Assembly (NCBI RefSeq): GCF_034120055.1
Contig: NZ_CP139368.1
Span: 868,001 to 932,000, forward strand
Reading direction: 5' to 3'
DNA from: Microbacterium rhizosphaerae
GTDB taxonomy: Bacteria > Actinomycetota > Actinomycetes > Actinomycetales > Microbacteriaceae
Length of the DNA: 64,000 bases
Below, in pieces: positions 33,874 to 43,894 of this stretch. The notes beneath the pieces are model-generated. The model saw only the letters and a list, made by a program, of their open reading frames with translations. It made no database searches and was not told the DNA's origin. Both the position numbers and the translations under genes were made by a program. How positions within the stretch are numbered: position 1 is the first letter of the stretch; each line of letters begins with the position of its first letter.

Positions 33874-34848
33874 TCAGACGAGGGATGCGGCGCGCCGGGC
33901 CTCCCAGCCCGTGCGGACCATCTCATCCACCGTGTACCGGTTCTTCCAGTCCAGGTCGCGGGCCGCGAGGTCGCCGGTGGCGACGATGCGGTCGGGGTCG
34001 CCCGGCCGGCGCGGTCCGATCTCGGGGGTGAAGTCGATGCCCGTGACGCGGGCCATCGCATCCATGATCTGGCGCACCGAGAGGCCGTTCTGCGATCCGA
34101 GGTTGTAGGCGGCCTCGACCGGCTCCCCGGCGGCGAGGCGCTGCGCCGCGACGACGTGAGCGGCCGCGATGTCGGCCACGTGCACGTAGTCGCGCACGTT
34201 CGTGCCGTCGGGGGTGTCGTAGTCGTCGCCGTTGATGCGCGGCGTCTGCCCGGCCAGCAGCTTCTCGAAGACGATCGGGAAGAGGTTGTGCGGGCTCGTG
34301 TCGTAGACGACGGGGTCGCCCGAGCCGACGACGTTGAAGTAGCGCAGCGACGTGTGGCGCAGGGCGCCGTCGAGGGCGATCGCCTGGTCGCGGATCAGCC
34401 ATTCGCCGATCAGCTTCGACTCGCCGTACGGGGATGCCGGCCGCTTGGGCAGGTCCTCGGTCACCAGCGGCACGTCCGGCGTGCCGTAGACGGCGGCCGA
34501 TGACGAGAAGACGAGGTTCGCGACGTCCGCGGCCTGCATGGCCTCGAGGACGATCCGGGTCGCCTCGACGTTCTGCTGGTAGGTGTGCAGCGGGCGCTGC
34601 ACCGAGACGCCCGCGTACTTGTACCCGGCGACATGGATGACGCCCTCGACGTCGTGGTCGCGCAGGGTGCGCTCGACGAGCGCGCGGTCGAGGATCGTTC
34701 CCTCGACGAACGGCACGCCGGAAGGGACGAATGCCTCGTGGCCGCTCGAGAGGTCGTCGATCACGACGGGTGCCAGCCCCGCGGAGGAGAGAGCGCGGAC
34801 GATGTGCGCGCCGATGTAGCCGGCGCCGCCGGTGACAAGCCAGGTCAT
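33874..34848 (-). CDS. galE: UDP-glucose 4-epimerase
   Basis: This 324-residue extended SDR has the NAD motif VTGGAGYIGAH, the DDLSSG motif, FSSSAAVYG and the catalytic Y-x-x-x-K in SPYGESKLIGEW. NVVGSGDP and NVRDYVHVADIA are typical of GalE. It interconverts UDP-galactose and UDP-glucose, completing the Leloir route with galT and galK. ATG 34848 gives the usual MTWLVTGG start; an upstream in-frame ATG at 34853 would add only MDA-type residues... that is, two codons' worth, and is also possible. Confidence 0.95.
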   Translation of the reverse strand: MTWLVTGGAGYIGAHIVRALSSAGLAPVVIDDLSSGHEAFVPSGVPFVEGTILDRALVERTLRDHDVEGVIHVAGYKYAGVSVQRPLHTYQQNVEATRIVLEAMQAADVANLVFSSSAAVYGTPDVPLVTEDLPKRPASPYGESKLIGEWLIRDQAIALDGALRHTSLRYFNVVGSGDPVVYDTSPHNLFPIVFEKLLAGQTPRINGDDYDTPDGTNVRDYVHVADIAAAHVVAAQRLAAGEPVEAAYNLGSQNGLSVRQIMDAMARVTGIDFTPEIGPRRPGDPDRIVATGDLAARDLDWKNRYTVDEMVRTGWEARRAASLV

Positions 34849-34930
34849 GGCATCCATTCTGCCCGGGTTGCGCCGCCGCCCGTTTGGGCCGATCCTTGCG
34901 TCGGTGATGTGCGAGAAAGGAATCGAAGCC

Positions 34931-35395
34931 ATGAGCGATGACACTCGAACCCGATTGGTGCCCGCGATCCAAGCCGCCCGAGCCGGCGCCGCGTCCGGGG
35001 GGATCCCGATCGGCTCGGCGCTGTTCATCGACGGCGCGCTCGTGGCGACCGGGCACAACCGCCGGGTTCAGGACGGCAGCGTCATCCACCATGCGGAGAT
35101 GAACTGCCTGGAGAACGCCGGTCGACTTCCGGCGGCCGACTACGCGCGGGCGACCCTGGTCACCACGCTGTCGCCGTGCGACATGTGCACAGGGGCGGTG
35201 CTTCTCTACGGCATCCCGCGCGTCGTCATCGGCGAGAACCGCACGTTCCTCGGTGGGGAGGACCTGCTGCGGAGCAGGGGGGTGGATGTCACGGTCCTCG
35301 ACGACCCCGAGTGCGTCGAGATGATGACCGCATTCATCGCGACCCACCCGGCTCTGTGGGCCGAGGACATCGGGGAGAACGAGCCGACGCCGTGA
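34931..35395 (+). CDS. Nucleoside/cytosine deaminase (yeast FCY1-like)
   Basis: This 154-residue zinc deaminase has the catalytic motif HAE (IHHAEMNCLENAGR) and PCDMC (TLSPCDMCTGAVLLYGI). The GGIPIGSALF and GHNRRVQDGS wording matches the yeast-type cytosine deaminase group rather than tRNA adenosine deaminase. It converts cytosine (or a related base) to uracil. GAAAGGA precedes ATG 34931. It overlaps the adenine-deaminase-like gene by 4 bp (GTGA), forming a two-gene nucleobase salvage operon. Confidence 0.87.
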   Translation: MSDDTRTRLVPAIQAARAGAASGGIPIGSALFIDGALVATGHNRRVQDGSVIHHAEMNCLENAGRLPAADYARATLVTTLSPCDMCTGAVLLYGIPRVVIGENRTFLGGEDLLRSRGVDVTVLDDPECVEMMTAFIATHPALWAEDIGENEPTP

Positions 35396-36369
35396 ACCGC
35401 CCGTTCTGCGAACTGCACCTGCATATCGAGGGCACCCTCGAGCCGGCCACCATCTTCCAGCTCGCGCGCCAGCAGCGGCTGACGCTCCCGTACGCCGATG
35501 AGGACGACCTCGCGCGCCGATACCGGTTCACCGACCTGCAGTCGTTTCTCGACCTCTACTACGACAACATGCGCGTCCTCCGCTCCGAGGACGACTTCTT
35601 CGCTCTGGCGTGGGCGTACTTCCTCCGCGCAGGCATCGCCGGCATCGCACACGTCGAACTGTTCGTCGATCCGCAGGCGCACTCGGTGCGGGGTGTCGCG
35701 GAGACCACCGTGCTGCGCGGTCTGCGCCGCGCGATGGATCGAGCCCGCGAGGAGCTCGCCATCTCCAGCTCGATCATCGCGTGCGTCCTCCGCGACCAGC
35801 CTGTCGACTCCGCGCACGCCATGCTCGAGGCCGTGCTCTCGGCGGACGTGGCGGTCACGGGGCTGGGGCTCGACTCCGCCGAGGCCGGCCACCCGCCCTC
35901 GAGGTTCGCAGCCGTCTTTGCGGATGCTCGTGCCGCCGGACTGCACGTCGTCGCGCACGCCGGCGAGGAGGGGCCCGCCGACTACGTGTGGGAGGCGCTC
36001 GACGTCCTCGGAGCCGAGCGCATCGACCACGGCATCCACGCCCTCGACGACAGCGCGCTCGTGCAACGGCTGGTCGCGGACCGCATCCCGTTGACCGTCT
36101 GCCCGCTGTCCAACGTCCGGTTGCGGGTGGTCGAGGATGTGGCCGAGCTCCCCATCCGGCGAATGCTCGACGACGGGCTCTGCGTCACGATCAATTCCGA
36201 CGACCCGGCCTACTTCGGCGGCTATCTCGACGACAACCTCCGCAGCATCCAGGACGCGTTCGGCCTGACAGACGGCGATCTCGACAAGCTCTGCGAGAAC
36301 TCGATCGCCGCCTCGTTCCTCCCCGACTCGGAGAAGGCACGGCTGCGGCAGCAGCTGACGGGACGATGA
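35392..36369 (+). CDS. Adenine/adenosine deaminase family protein
   Basis: This 325-residue metal-dependent hydrolase has ELHLHIEGTL (first metal HxH), VVAHAGEEGPADYVWEALD, RIDHGIHALDD, and TINSDDPAYFGGY (final Asp). HAGEEGP plus the late DDPAYF are typical of fungal-type adenine aminohydrolases, so adenine to hypoxanthine is the best guess over adenosine deamination. Start GTG 35392 overlaps the preceding stop. It works with the cytosine deaminase in base salvage. Confidence 0.88.
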   Translation: MNRPFCELHLHIEGTLEPATIFQLARQQRLTLPYADEDDLARRYRFTDLQSFLDLYYDNMRVLRSEDDFFALAWAYFLRAGIAGIAHVELFVDPQAHSVRGVAETTVLRGLRRAMDRAREELAISSSIIACVLRDQPVDSAHAMLEAVLSADVAVTGLGLDSAEAGHPPSRFAAVFADARAAGLHVVAHAGEEGPADYVWEALDVLGAERIDHGIHALDDSALVQRLVADRIPLTVCPLSNVRLRVVEDVAELPIRRMLDDGLCVTINSDDPAYFGGYLDDNLRSIQDAFGLTDGDLDKLCENSIAASFLPDSEKARLRQQLTGR

Positions 36370-36386
36370 TCGGCGGACGGAGCGGC

Positions 36387-36815
36387 CTAGCCCGCGGAGT
36401 CGGCGCGCATCCTCTTCGCCATCTCCATCATCTCGGGTGTCGGCTGGCCGATCGCGAAGATGTTGCCCTCGCTGTCGCTGAACCACGCACCGCGCATGCC
36501 GCCGAGGTCGGCGATCCCGTCGACCGTCTTCAACCCGGGCATGTCGTAATCGTGGAAGACGACGCCGTGGGTGCGCAGTGCGGTGGTGTCGCGATCGATG
36601 TCGTCCGTCACGAGGTTGAACGCGGTGTTCTGAGCCGTCCCCGCGAAGTCGGTCCGGTACACCAGGACCATGGTGCCCCCGACGTCGTAGTACATATTGC
36701 CGCCTTCGTCGTCGGCGTAGACCGGGTCGCGGCCGAGCACGTCGTGCCACCAGGCCCGCGCTCGATCGAGGTCCGCTGCCGGGAGGACAGCCGTCGCCAT
36801 CAGGTTCTCGAACAT
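36387..36815 (-). CDS. VOC (glyoxalase/bleomycin-resistance) family protein
   Basis: This 142-residue protein has two beta-alpha-beta-beta-beta units of the vicinal-oxygen-chelate fold: AVLPAADLDRARAWWHDVLG at the start and DSEGNIFAIGQP at the end. It resembles the small single-domain VOC proteins of unknown substrate. ATG 36815 is chosen; the longer upstream frame lacks domain similarity. It is convergent with the deaminase operon (17 bp apart) and divergent from pgi. Confidence 0.82.
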   Translation of the reverse strand: MFENLMATAVLPAADLDRARAWWHDVLGRDPVYADDEGGNMYYDVGGTMVLVYRTDFAGTAQNTAFNLVTDDIDRDTTALRTHGVVFHDYDMPGLKTVDGIADLGGMRGAWFSDSEGNIFAIGQPTPEMMEMAKRMRADSAG

Positions 36816-36976
36816 GATGATTTCCCGTCCGGAGGCGTTGTCATCCCTGCGCCGGCCAAGCGCAACGCATCGGCGATTCGGGCGCGCGAACGTGGCCCCC
36901 GACCGGAGTTTATCCCTGCATCCGATGGCGCGGTAGAGGCGGACCATCGGCACCGCGGACAAGTATCGTGAACCGG

Positions 36977-38665
<1,689 letters not shown>

Positions 38666-38746
38666 CGGATCTTCGCACTGCGGGTGCTGAACCTCGCGCA
38701 GGCATCGACGATTCCGACGCCGATCGATTCGGCGACCCGTGCCGCC

Positions 38747-39385
38747 CTAGGAGTCCGTACGGGCGCGCCGCAGCGCGATCACCCGGACGAGCACAGGGAC
38801 GAGGGAGATGACGACGATGCCGATGAGGATGAGATCGAGGTAGCTCGAAACGAAGTCTGCGACCGCCGGGATGTGCCCGAGTCCGTAGCCGATGAGGATG
38901 ACGGCCGTCGCCCAGACCGCCCCACCCACGAGGTTGAACACCGAGAACAGGCCCCACCGCATGCGTCCGACTCCGGCCGCGACGGGGGCGAACGTCCTCA
39001 CGACGGCTACGAAGCGGGCGAACATCACGGCGGGGGGACCGAACCGATCGAAGAATCCCTGCGTGCGCTGGACGCTGGCCCTGCTGAAGAAGCCGGACTC
39101 CTTGCGCTCGAACACTGCGGGCCCGGTGCGGCGGCCGATCGCGTACCCCACCTGATCACCGAGGAACGCCGCCGCGATGACCGCGAGGATGATCAGCCAG
39201 AGCGGTTCGCTGAAGTGCCCGGTGAGTGCGAGCACGCCGGTGAAGAAGAGGAGCGTGTCCCCGGGGAGGAAGAAGCCGACCAGCAGGCCGGTCTCCACGA
39301 AGACGATCGCGCAGACTCCCAGCAGCGCCCAGGGACCGGCGGCCTGGATGAGGCCTAGAGGGTCGACCAGTCCGGTCTGGATCAT
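38747..39385 (-). CDS. DedA family membrane protein
   Basis: This 212-residue polytopic protein has the DedA/SNARE-associated domain: VETGLLVGFFLPGDTLLFFTG, GDQVGYAIGRRTGPAVF, FDRFGPPAVMFARFVAVVRT and AGVGRMRWGLFSVFNLVGG. DedA proteins are involved in envelope lipid trafficking (undecaprenyl-phosphate or phospholipid flipping). GGAAGGA precedes ATG 39385. It is convergent with pgi; a small hairpin (CGCCGA/TCGGCG, 38718-38734) lies in the 81-bp gap. Confidence 0.92.
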   Translation of the reverse strand: MIQTGLVDPLGLIQAAGPWALLGVCAIVFVETGLLVGFFLPGDTLLFFTGVLALTGHFSEPLWLIILAVIAAAFLGDQVGYAIGRRTGPAVFERKESGFFSRASVQRTQGFFDRFGPPAVMFARFVAVVRTFAPVAAGVGRMRWGLFSVFNLVGGAVWATAVILIGYGLGHIPAVADFVSSYLDLILIGIVVISLVPVLVRVIALRRARTDS

Positions 39386-39582
39386 GATGTCCTTCCCGCG
39401 CCCGGGTGCCGGGACGCTCGATGCAGTCAAGGTGCCGAACGCTAAGACGGCTGACAGAAGGCAGGGGCACGCCGGAGAATGGGGGTCACCTGCCAGGCGC
39501 ATCACAGGAACGGATGCCGCCCCTCGTGCCGGTCGCGACCGGTGGAGCTGCCGAATCCCGGGAAGTCGAATTCTGCGCGTTG

Positions 39583-39729
39583 TCAGATGCGCGCCGCCGC
39601 AGACCCGCCGGGCGGGGAAGAGACGTGCCTCGCGATCGTGCCGCCGACTCGGATGAGAAGGCGCACCATGAGAAGGACGACCCGGACGACCGCGAGTCCG
39701 GTGCTGTGGATCCGGTAGCTCCTGCGCAT
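39583..39729 (-). CDS. Possible small cationic membrane peptide (48 aa)
   Basis: A 48-residue frame beginning MRRSYRIHSTGLAVVRVVLL contains one hydrophobic stretch (VVRVVLLMVRLLI) and many arginines. It is the only coding candidate in the gap 39386-39808, and there is no convincing ribosome-binding site. The rest of the gap shows neither a gene nor a clear structure. It may be a chance frame. Confidence 0.25.
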   Translation of the reverse strand: MRRSYRIHSTGLAVVRVVLLMVRLLIRVGGTIARHVSSPPGGSAAARI

Positions 39730-39808
39730 GGCACCCCCCGCTTCGACGGCGACGCTGCCACCGCACGCGACGCCGAACGGAATACACCGCCCGCTGATCG
39801 AGACCGGC

Positions 39809-40018
39809 CTAATCGCCGTCACGCCGTCCGGACCCGGCCCGCACCGCCACCCAGACGGTCAGCCCGAACGCGGCCCAGATGGGCACCATGGTGACGATGA
39901 ACGGGCGGATCGTGTCGCTCGTCGAATGGGAATGCGAGTCGAACGCGATGAACACCAGAACGGTGCCCACCGCCAGCAGTAGGGAGGCGGCGGTGAGTGC
40001 GAGCGTCTGCAGCCTCAT
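39809..40018 (-). CDS. Small two-helix membrane protein (69 aa)
   Basis: This 69-residue protein starting MRLQTLALTAASLLLAVGTV has two predicted membrane segments (about 5-25 and 40-60) and a short basic tail. I do not recognise the family. GATAAT seven bases upstream of ATG 40018 supports a leaderless promoter and this start. An ORF extension upstream of 40018 is possible but has no support. It is probably a small conserved actinobacterial membrane protein. Confidence 0.6.
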   Translation of the reverse strand: MRLQTLALTAASLLLAVGTVLVFIAFDSHSHSTSDTIRPFIVTMVPIWAAFGLTVWVAVRAGSGRRDGD

Positions 40019-40127
40019 GGGAGCGATTATCGCGCACTCCGGCTGCGGAAACAGATCGCGGTGAACCGGCATCCCCTCGTCGCTCCGGGATGCCGGTTCA
40101 CGCGGATCTCGCCGTGTCGGCGTTCGA

Positions 40128-40523
40128 TCAGCTCTGGGCGAGGGCCTTCGACTTGAGCGTGTCGAATTCGGCCTGCGTGATGGCTCCGGAGTCCAGGAGC
40201 GACTTCGCGGAGGCGATCTGTTCGGTCGCGGATCCGCCGGACGACTTGGTCACGGATTGGATGTATTCGGCCTGAGCCGCTTGCATCGCTTTCGCCTGTT
40301 CGAGTTGACGCTTCTGCATTCCGCCGCCGCGCGCGATCAGGTAGACCAGGATTCCGAGCCACGGAACGAGGATGACGAAGATCACCCAAGCGGTCTTCGC
40401 ACCGCCGCCCATGTCGGAGCTTCGGAAGATGTCGCCGAAGATCCAGAACAGGCACATGAACCAGGCGAAGAACAGGAAGAACTCGAAAAGGGCCAGAAGA
40501 AACGACCCATTGTCGTTGAACAT
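40128..40523 (-). CDS. PLDc_N and SHOCT domain membrane protein
   Basis: This 131-residue protein has two membrane helices (LLALFEFFLFFAWFMCLFWI; TAWVIFVILVPWLGILVYLI) of the phospholipase-D-nuclease N-terminal type, a basic linker, and a C-terminal SHOCT motif (IASAKSLLDSGAITQAEFDTLKSKAL). This architecture is common in actinobacteria and its role is unknown, perhaps membrane-associated oligomerisation. ATG 40523 is used; the A-rich sequence before it gives only a weak Shine-Dalgarno. Confidence 0.85.
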   Translation of the reverse strand: MFNDNGSFLLALFEFFLFFAWFMCLFWIFGDIFRSSDMGGGAKTAWVIFVILVPWLGILVYLIARGGGMQKRQLEQAKAMQAAQAEYIQSVTKSSGGSATEQIASAKSLLDSGAITQAEFDTLKSKALAQS

Positions 40524-40719
40524 CGCTTTTTTCCATTCGATCGGGCCTTGCGGGCGCCATTGCGACGGTCCGCCTGTTCGCCAACTTAGCGGGTCACGTC
40601 CGAACTTCGCCGTCCTTCTGTCTGCTCCTCTCATCGTGTCCGCCGAGCATGCCGCACCTGCGTGCTCGGTCTCCGCGACGGCGCTCGCCCTTTGCGCAGG
40701 AGCGTCGTACCGTGGCCGT

Positions 40720-41376
40720 GTGTCCACCGATGATCCGCTGCCCGATCGCCCCGCCCCCGACAACCCTTCGGGAAAGCTGGTGCTGCTGCGCCACGGCGAG
40801 ACGGAATGGTCCAGGCAAGGCCGCCACACGGGTCTGACCGACATCCCGCTCACTGCGCACGGCGAAGACCTGGCGCGCGGCGCGGGCCGGCTGGTCACGG
40901 GCTACGATTTCTCGCTCGTCCTGACCTCCCCCCTGCAGCGCGCGCGGCGCACGGCCGAGTTGGCGGGTCTGGATGCCCGGATCGACCCGCTGCTCGTCGA
41001 ATGGGACTACGGCGGCTACGAGGGGCGCACCACGCGAGAGATCCGCGCCGAGCTCGGCTACAACTGGAGCGCGTTCACGCACGGCGTCGTTCGCGGGCAG
41101 ACGCCCGGCGAGACCGTGGAGGAGGTCGCCGCGCGCGCCTCGCGCGTGCTCACCCGTGTGCTGCCCGCCATGGGGGAGGGGGACGTCGCCCTGGTCGCGC
41201 ACGGCCATTTCCTGCGCATTCTGACGGCCGTCTATCTGCGGCTGGCTCCTCGCTTCGGCGCGCAGATCACGCTGGATGCGGGGTCCGTCTCGGTGCTCAG
41301 CTTCTACCGCGAGCAGCCCGCCATCCTCTCGTGGAACTACGGACCCGAACTTCCTCTGGTGCCCTCCGAATCCTGA
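40720..41376 (+). CDS. Histidine phosphatase family protein
   Basis: This 218-residue protein of the phosphoglycerate-mutase-like superfamily has the catalytic LLRHGETEWSRQGRHTG (Arg24, His25), LTSPLQRARRTAELAG, EWDYGGYEGRTT and the late VAHGHFLRIL. The wording is that of phosphatases acting on sugar phosphates or nucleotides rather than true cofactor-dependent mutase. TACCGT exactly six bases before GTG 40720 fixes a leaderless start. Confidence 0.9.
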   Translation: MSTDDPLPDRPAPDNPSGKLVLLRHGETEWSRQGRHTGLTDIPLTAHGEDLARGAGRLVTGYDFSLVLTSPLQRARRTAELAGLDARIDPLLVEWDYGGYEGRTTREIRAELGYNWSAFTHGVVRGQTPGETVEEVAARASRVLTRVLPAMGEGDVALVAHGHFLRILTAVYLRLAPRFGAQITLDAGSVSVLSFYREQPAILSWNYGPELPLVPSES

Positions 41377-41499
41377 TCCGTCCGAATCCGGAGGATCATC
41401 GGTCCGCTTGTCAACCCCCGATTCCCGATCGCGCCACGACGGTAGCTTGTCTGGAGCCAGCGCAATGCTGTCGCGATTCCTGGTGGGGAGGACAAGCGC

Positions 41500-42843
41500 G
41501 TGACCGGGCTCGAACACCCTGAGACGGTGGCTCTGCTGGACAGCCGTTACCAGCTGCTGGAGTGCGTCGGTGCCGGCGGCACCGCCGAGGTGTACCGCGC
41601 CGAGGACATGCTCCTCGGCCGCACGGTCGCGATCAAGCTGATGCGGCCGGACGCAGAGGTGCTCGCGTCTCCCCTGCGTGTGCATCGCGAGGTGAGCGCG
41701 CTGGCCTCACTCCATCATCACTCGCTGGTCACCCTGCTCGACGCCTGCATCGACGCGGGTCGGTCGCGGTACCTCGTGATGGAGTTCGTGGAGGGATCCA
41801 CGCTCGCCGGCGTCCTGCGCGACGGCCCGCTTCCGGCCGCGCACGTCTCGCACCTGGCCGCCGAGCTCGCAGCGGCACTGCAGGTGGTGCACAGGGAGAA
41901 CCTCGTGCACCGGGATGTGAAGCCGTCCAACATCCTGCTGCCGCCGTCGTCCATGCCCGGCGTCTGCTTCGACGTGAAGTTGGCGGATTTCGGGCTGGTC
42001 CAGCTGACCGACTCGCCGTCCGTGACGACGCCCGGCCTCGTGCTCGGCACGGGCGCCTACCTCGCGCCGGAGCAGGTGCGCGGCGAGCGCAGCGGGCCTG
42101 CGGCCGACATCTACGCGCTGGGCCTCGTGCTGCTCGAGGCGCTCACGGGAGAGCGCGCGTTCCCGCACGCCTCCGGGATCGGCGCCGTCATGGCCCGTCT
42201 GCTGGAGCCGCCTGGCATCCCCGAGGGACTGGACCCACGGTGGTCGCAGCTCATCCGCAGCATGACGGCCGACGACCCGGATGCGCGGCCCACGGCGCGC
42301 GATGTCGCCGCGGCCGTGGCGCTCCTTCCGATCGACGTGCCGACATCCGCGGAGGCTACCGTCGCGTCGGTTCCCGCTTCGCCCCGGTCGATGGTTCCGG
42401 ATGCCTCTCCTACCGTCGCGGGTGACGTGGCCGTGCCCCCGGGAGCTCCGCTGCGACGGAGCCGTACGACGCGCGCACGCCGTCCGCTCATGGCCCTCTC
42501 ATACCTCGCAGTAGCGGCGTTCGCGTGCCTGTTCATCCTCGGCGGGGGGATCGCCATGCAGGCCGCAGGCGGCGTGGGCGACCACGGCGCCACGAGGGTC
42601 GTGCCCGCAACGGTGCCGAGCGGCGTGCCCGCCACGTGGCCCTCGGACATTCCCGCGGCCGCCGTGGATGCGGGAACGTCCGACGGCGGCGGTACGCCCG
42701 CTGCGGTGGCCGCCTCCACCGGCAAGGATCAGAATCGGGGTCACCCGAGCCAGGCCGGCGCGCAGGGCGCCGCCTCGAAGAGCACTGCGGGCGCGGTGAA
42801 GTCCCAGCGGACGCCGCAGCACGGCCCGAAGGCCGGCAAGTAG
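41500..42843 (+). CDS. Membrane-bound serine/threonine protein kinase
   Basis: This 447-residue protein has an N-terminal Hanks-type kinase domain (about 17-275): glycine loop VGAGGTAEVY, Lys46 in VAIKLM, HRDVKPSN catalytic loop near 137, DFGLVQL, and GTGAYLAPEQ activation segment. A juxtamembrane region of about 50 residues leads to one membrane helix (about 328-352) and a short Ala/Gly/Thr-rich outside tail. It lacks PASTA repeats, so it is unlike PknB. GGGGAGGA precedes GTG 41500. The ligand and targets are unknown. Confidence 0.93.
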   Translation: MTGLEHPETVALLDSRYQLLECVGAGGTAEVYRAEDMLLGRTVAIKLMRPDAEVLASPLRVHREVSALASLHHHSLVTLLDACIDAGRSRYLVMEFVEGSTLAGVLRDGPLPAAHVSHLAAELAAALQVVHRENLVHRDVKPSNILLPPSSMPGVCFDVKLADFGLVQLTDSPSVTTPGLVLGTGAYLAPEQVRGERSGPAADIYALGLVLLEALTGERAFPHASGIGAVMARLLEPPGIPEGLDPRWSQLIRSMTADDPDARPTARDVAAAVALLPIDVPTSAEATVASVPASPRSMVPDASPTVAGDVAVPPGAPLRRSRTTRARRPLMALSYLAVAAFACLFILGGGIAMQAAGGVGDHGATRVVPATVPSGVPATWPSDIPAAAVDAGTSDGGGTPAAVAASTGKDQNRGHPSQAGAQGAASKSTAGAVKSQRTPQHGPKAGK

Positions 42844-42868
42844 GCGGATTCGACGACCCCAGCCCGGA

Positions 42869-42910
42869 AGCGGGATGTCCCGCGGAGAGCCCGCGGGACA
42901 TCCCGCTTTT
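42869..42910. terminator. Rho-independent terminator, kinase/lsr2
   Basis: AGCGGGATGTCCCGCGG (42869-42885) pairs perfectly with its complement at 42891-42907 around a five-base loop, followed by TTTT. This 17-bp stem lies between the convergent kinase and lsr2 genes. It should end transcription from the kinase side and probably from both sides. Confidence 0.93.
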
Positions 42911-42921
42911 CGAAGCGTCGA

Positions 42922-43248
42922 CTAATTCGCGGAGTTGTAGGCTGCGACGATGCTGCTGGGAATGCGCCCGCGCTCGTTGACCTGATGTCCGTTTCGGCGT
43001 GCCCATTCCCGGATCGCGGCATTGTCTTCGCGATTGCCACGACGACGCGGGCGGCCGGTGCTGCGGGACGCGGCTCCGGCAGAGCGGCCGGCCGCGATGA
43101 ACGGCGCGAGAGCCTTCTCCAGCGCGGCCCTGTTGTCCTTCGAGAGATCGATCTCATAGGACCGGCCTTCCAGCGAGAAGGTGACTGTCGAAGCGTCGTC
43201 CGAGCCGTCCAGATCGTCGGTGATGCTGGTGATGACGTGGCGAGCCAA
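42922..43248 (-). CDS. lsr2: Lsr2 nucleoid-associated protein
   Basis: This 108-residue protein has an N-terminal oligomerisation domain (ITSITDDLDGSDDASTVTFS, then GRSYEIDLS), a basic Arg-rich linker, and a C-terminal DNA-binding domain with IREWARRNGHQVNERGRIP and SSIVAAYNSA. RGR is the AT-hook-like minor-groove reader. Lsr2 silences AT-rich or foreign DNA in actinobacteria. The start is an unusual TTG (43248) with a strong AGGAGG six bases upstream. A 22-bp palindromic region lies in the promoter. Confidence 0.95.
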   Translation of the reverse strand: MARHVITSITDDLDGSDDASTVTFSLEGRSYEIDLSKDNRAALEKALAPFIAAGRSAGAASRSTGRPRRRGNREDNAAIREWARRNGHQVNERGRIPSSIVAAYNSAN

Positions 43249-43298
43249 TGGATCCTCCTGGGTCGGGTGAATGGAGCGCGGCCCACCATACGATGATC

Positions 43299-43320
43299 AA
43301 TCTCAGAATGCTCTGAGATT
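43299..43320. promoter_or_regulatory. Palindrome in the lsr2 promoter region
   Basis: AATCTCAGA (43299-43307) and TCTGAGATT (43312-43320) are perfect nine-base arms around ATGC. On the minus strand TATGGT (43286-43291) is a -10 candidate, placing the palindrome over the -35 region. It is a candidate operator; no local regulator gene is evident, so autoregulation by Lsr2 or control from elsewhere are both possible. Confidence 0.5.
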
Positions 43321-43467
43321 CCCCCAGGCGTGAGTTCCGCGTATACTTCTGTCCCATTTCCGCGAGGCGGGATCGGCATTTCTGCGCGGGGCGGAGAGGC
43401 GCCCCTCGAGGTCATTCATCCCCGCCATCGCCCATTCACCCCTACCGGGGCGCGAGAGGGCCGCGAG

Positions 43468-43779
43468 TCAGGCGACCGTGCGATCCTCGTGGTCGAGGAT
43501 GGCGAGCTGCAGACGCATGACATCGAGCAGTTCCGCCTGAACGCGCGCGGCCTCGCGCTCTGTCAGAGGCTCCGTGAATCCGGGCACGGGCAGGATGGCG
43601 AGCGGTGTCGTCGCGGAGAGGTTGAGGCGAAGCGTGAGGGGTGTGCCGCCGGTGGAGACCGGAATCTCGACGGCGGCCGAGCGATCGCGAGCAGCCAGCT
43701 CCACCTGGTACGCCCACAAGAGGTCGGCGGTCTCGTCGGTCAGGTCTACGACCAACGATCCGAAGTAGAGCTTCTGCAT
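43468..43779 (-). CDS. Conserved hypothetical protein (103 aa)
   Basis: This 103-residue protein begins MQKLYFGSLVVDLTDETADL; I know no domain for it. It has a mixed alpha/beta pattern, ends with a long amphipathic helix (EREAARVQAELLDVMRLQLA), and has no signal or membrane segment. GGAGGCGGAG lies upstream of ATG 43779. Good third-position GC and even composition support it as a real gene. CTAG-N5-CTAG in the 115-bp upstream gap may belong to its promoter. Confidence 0.7.
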   Translation of the reverse strand: MQKLYFGSLVVDLTDETADLLWAYQVELAARDRSAAVEIPVSTGGTPLTLRLNLSATTPLAILPVPGFTEPLTEREAARVQAELLDVMRLQLAILDHEDRTVA

Positions 43780-43894
43780 CGCCGCTCCGCCTCCCGTTGT
43801 CAGTGGCCCCCGTGAAGAGCTCCGCAGCCCGCCTCGGGGTCATTCGAGAATACGCCCGAATCGCTAGACAGGCTAGTAACTCATGGAGTTTGCT

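Noticed and set aside
39386..39808. A regulatory RNA or gene in the DedA upstream gap
   Set aside because: No conserved structure, terminator or promoter pattern could be seen; only a doubtful 48-residue frame is listed.
41500..42843. PknB orthologue
   Set aside because: No PASTA repeats and no cell-division gene neighbourhood; only the kinase and one membrane helix are present.
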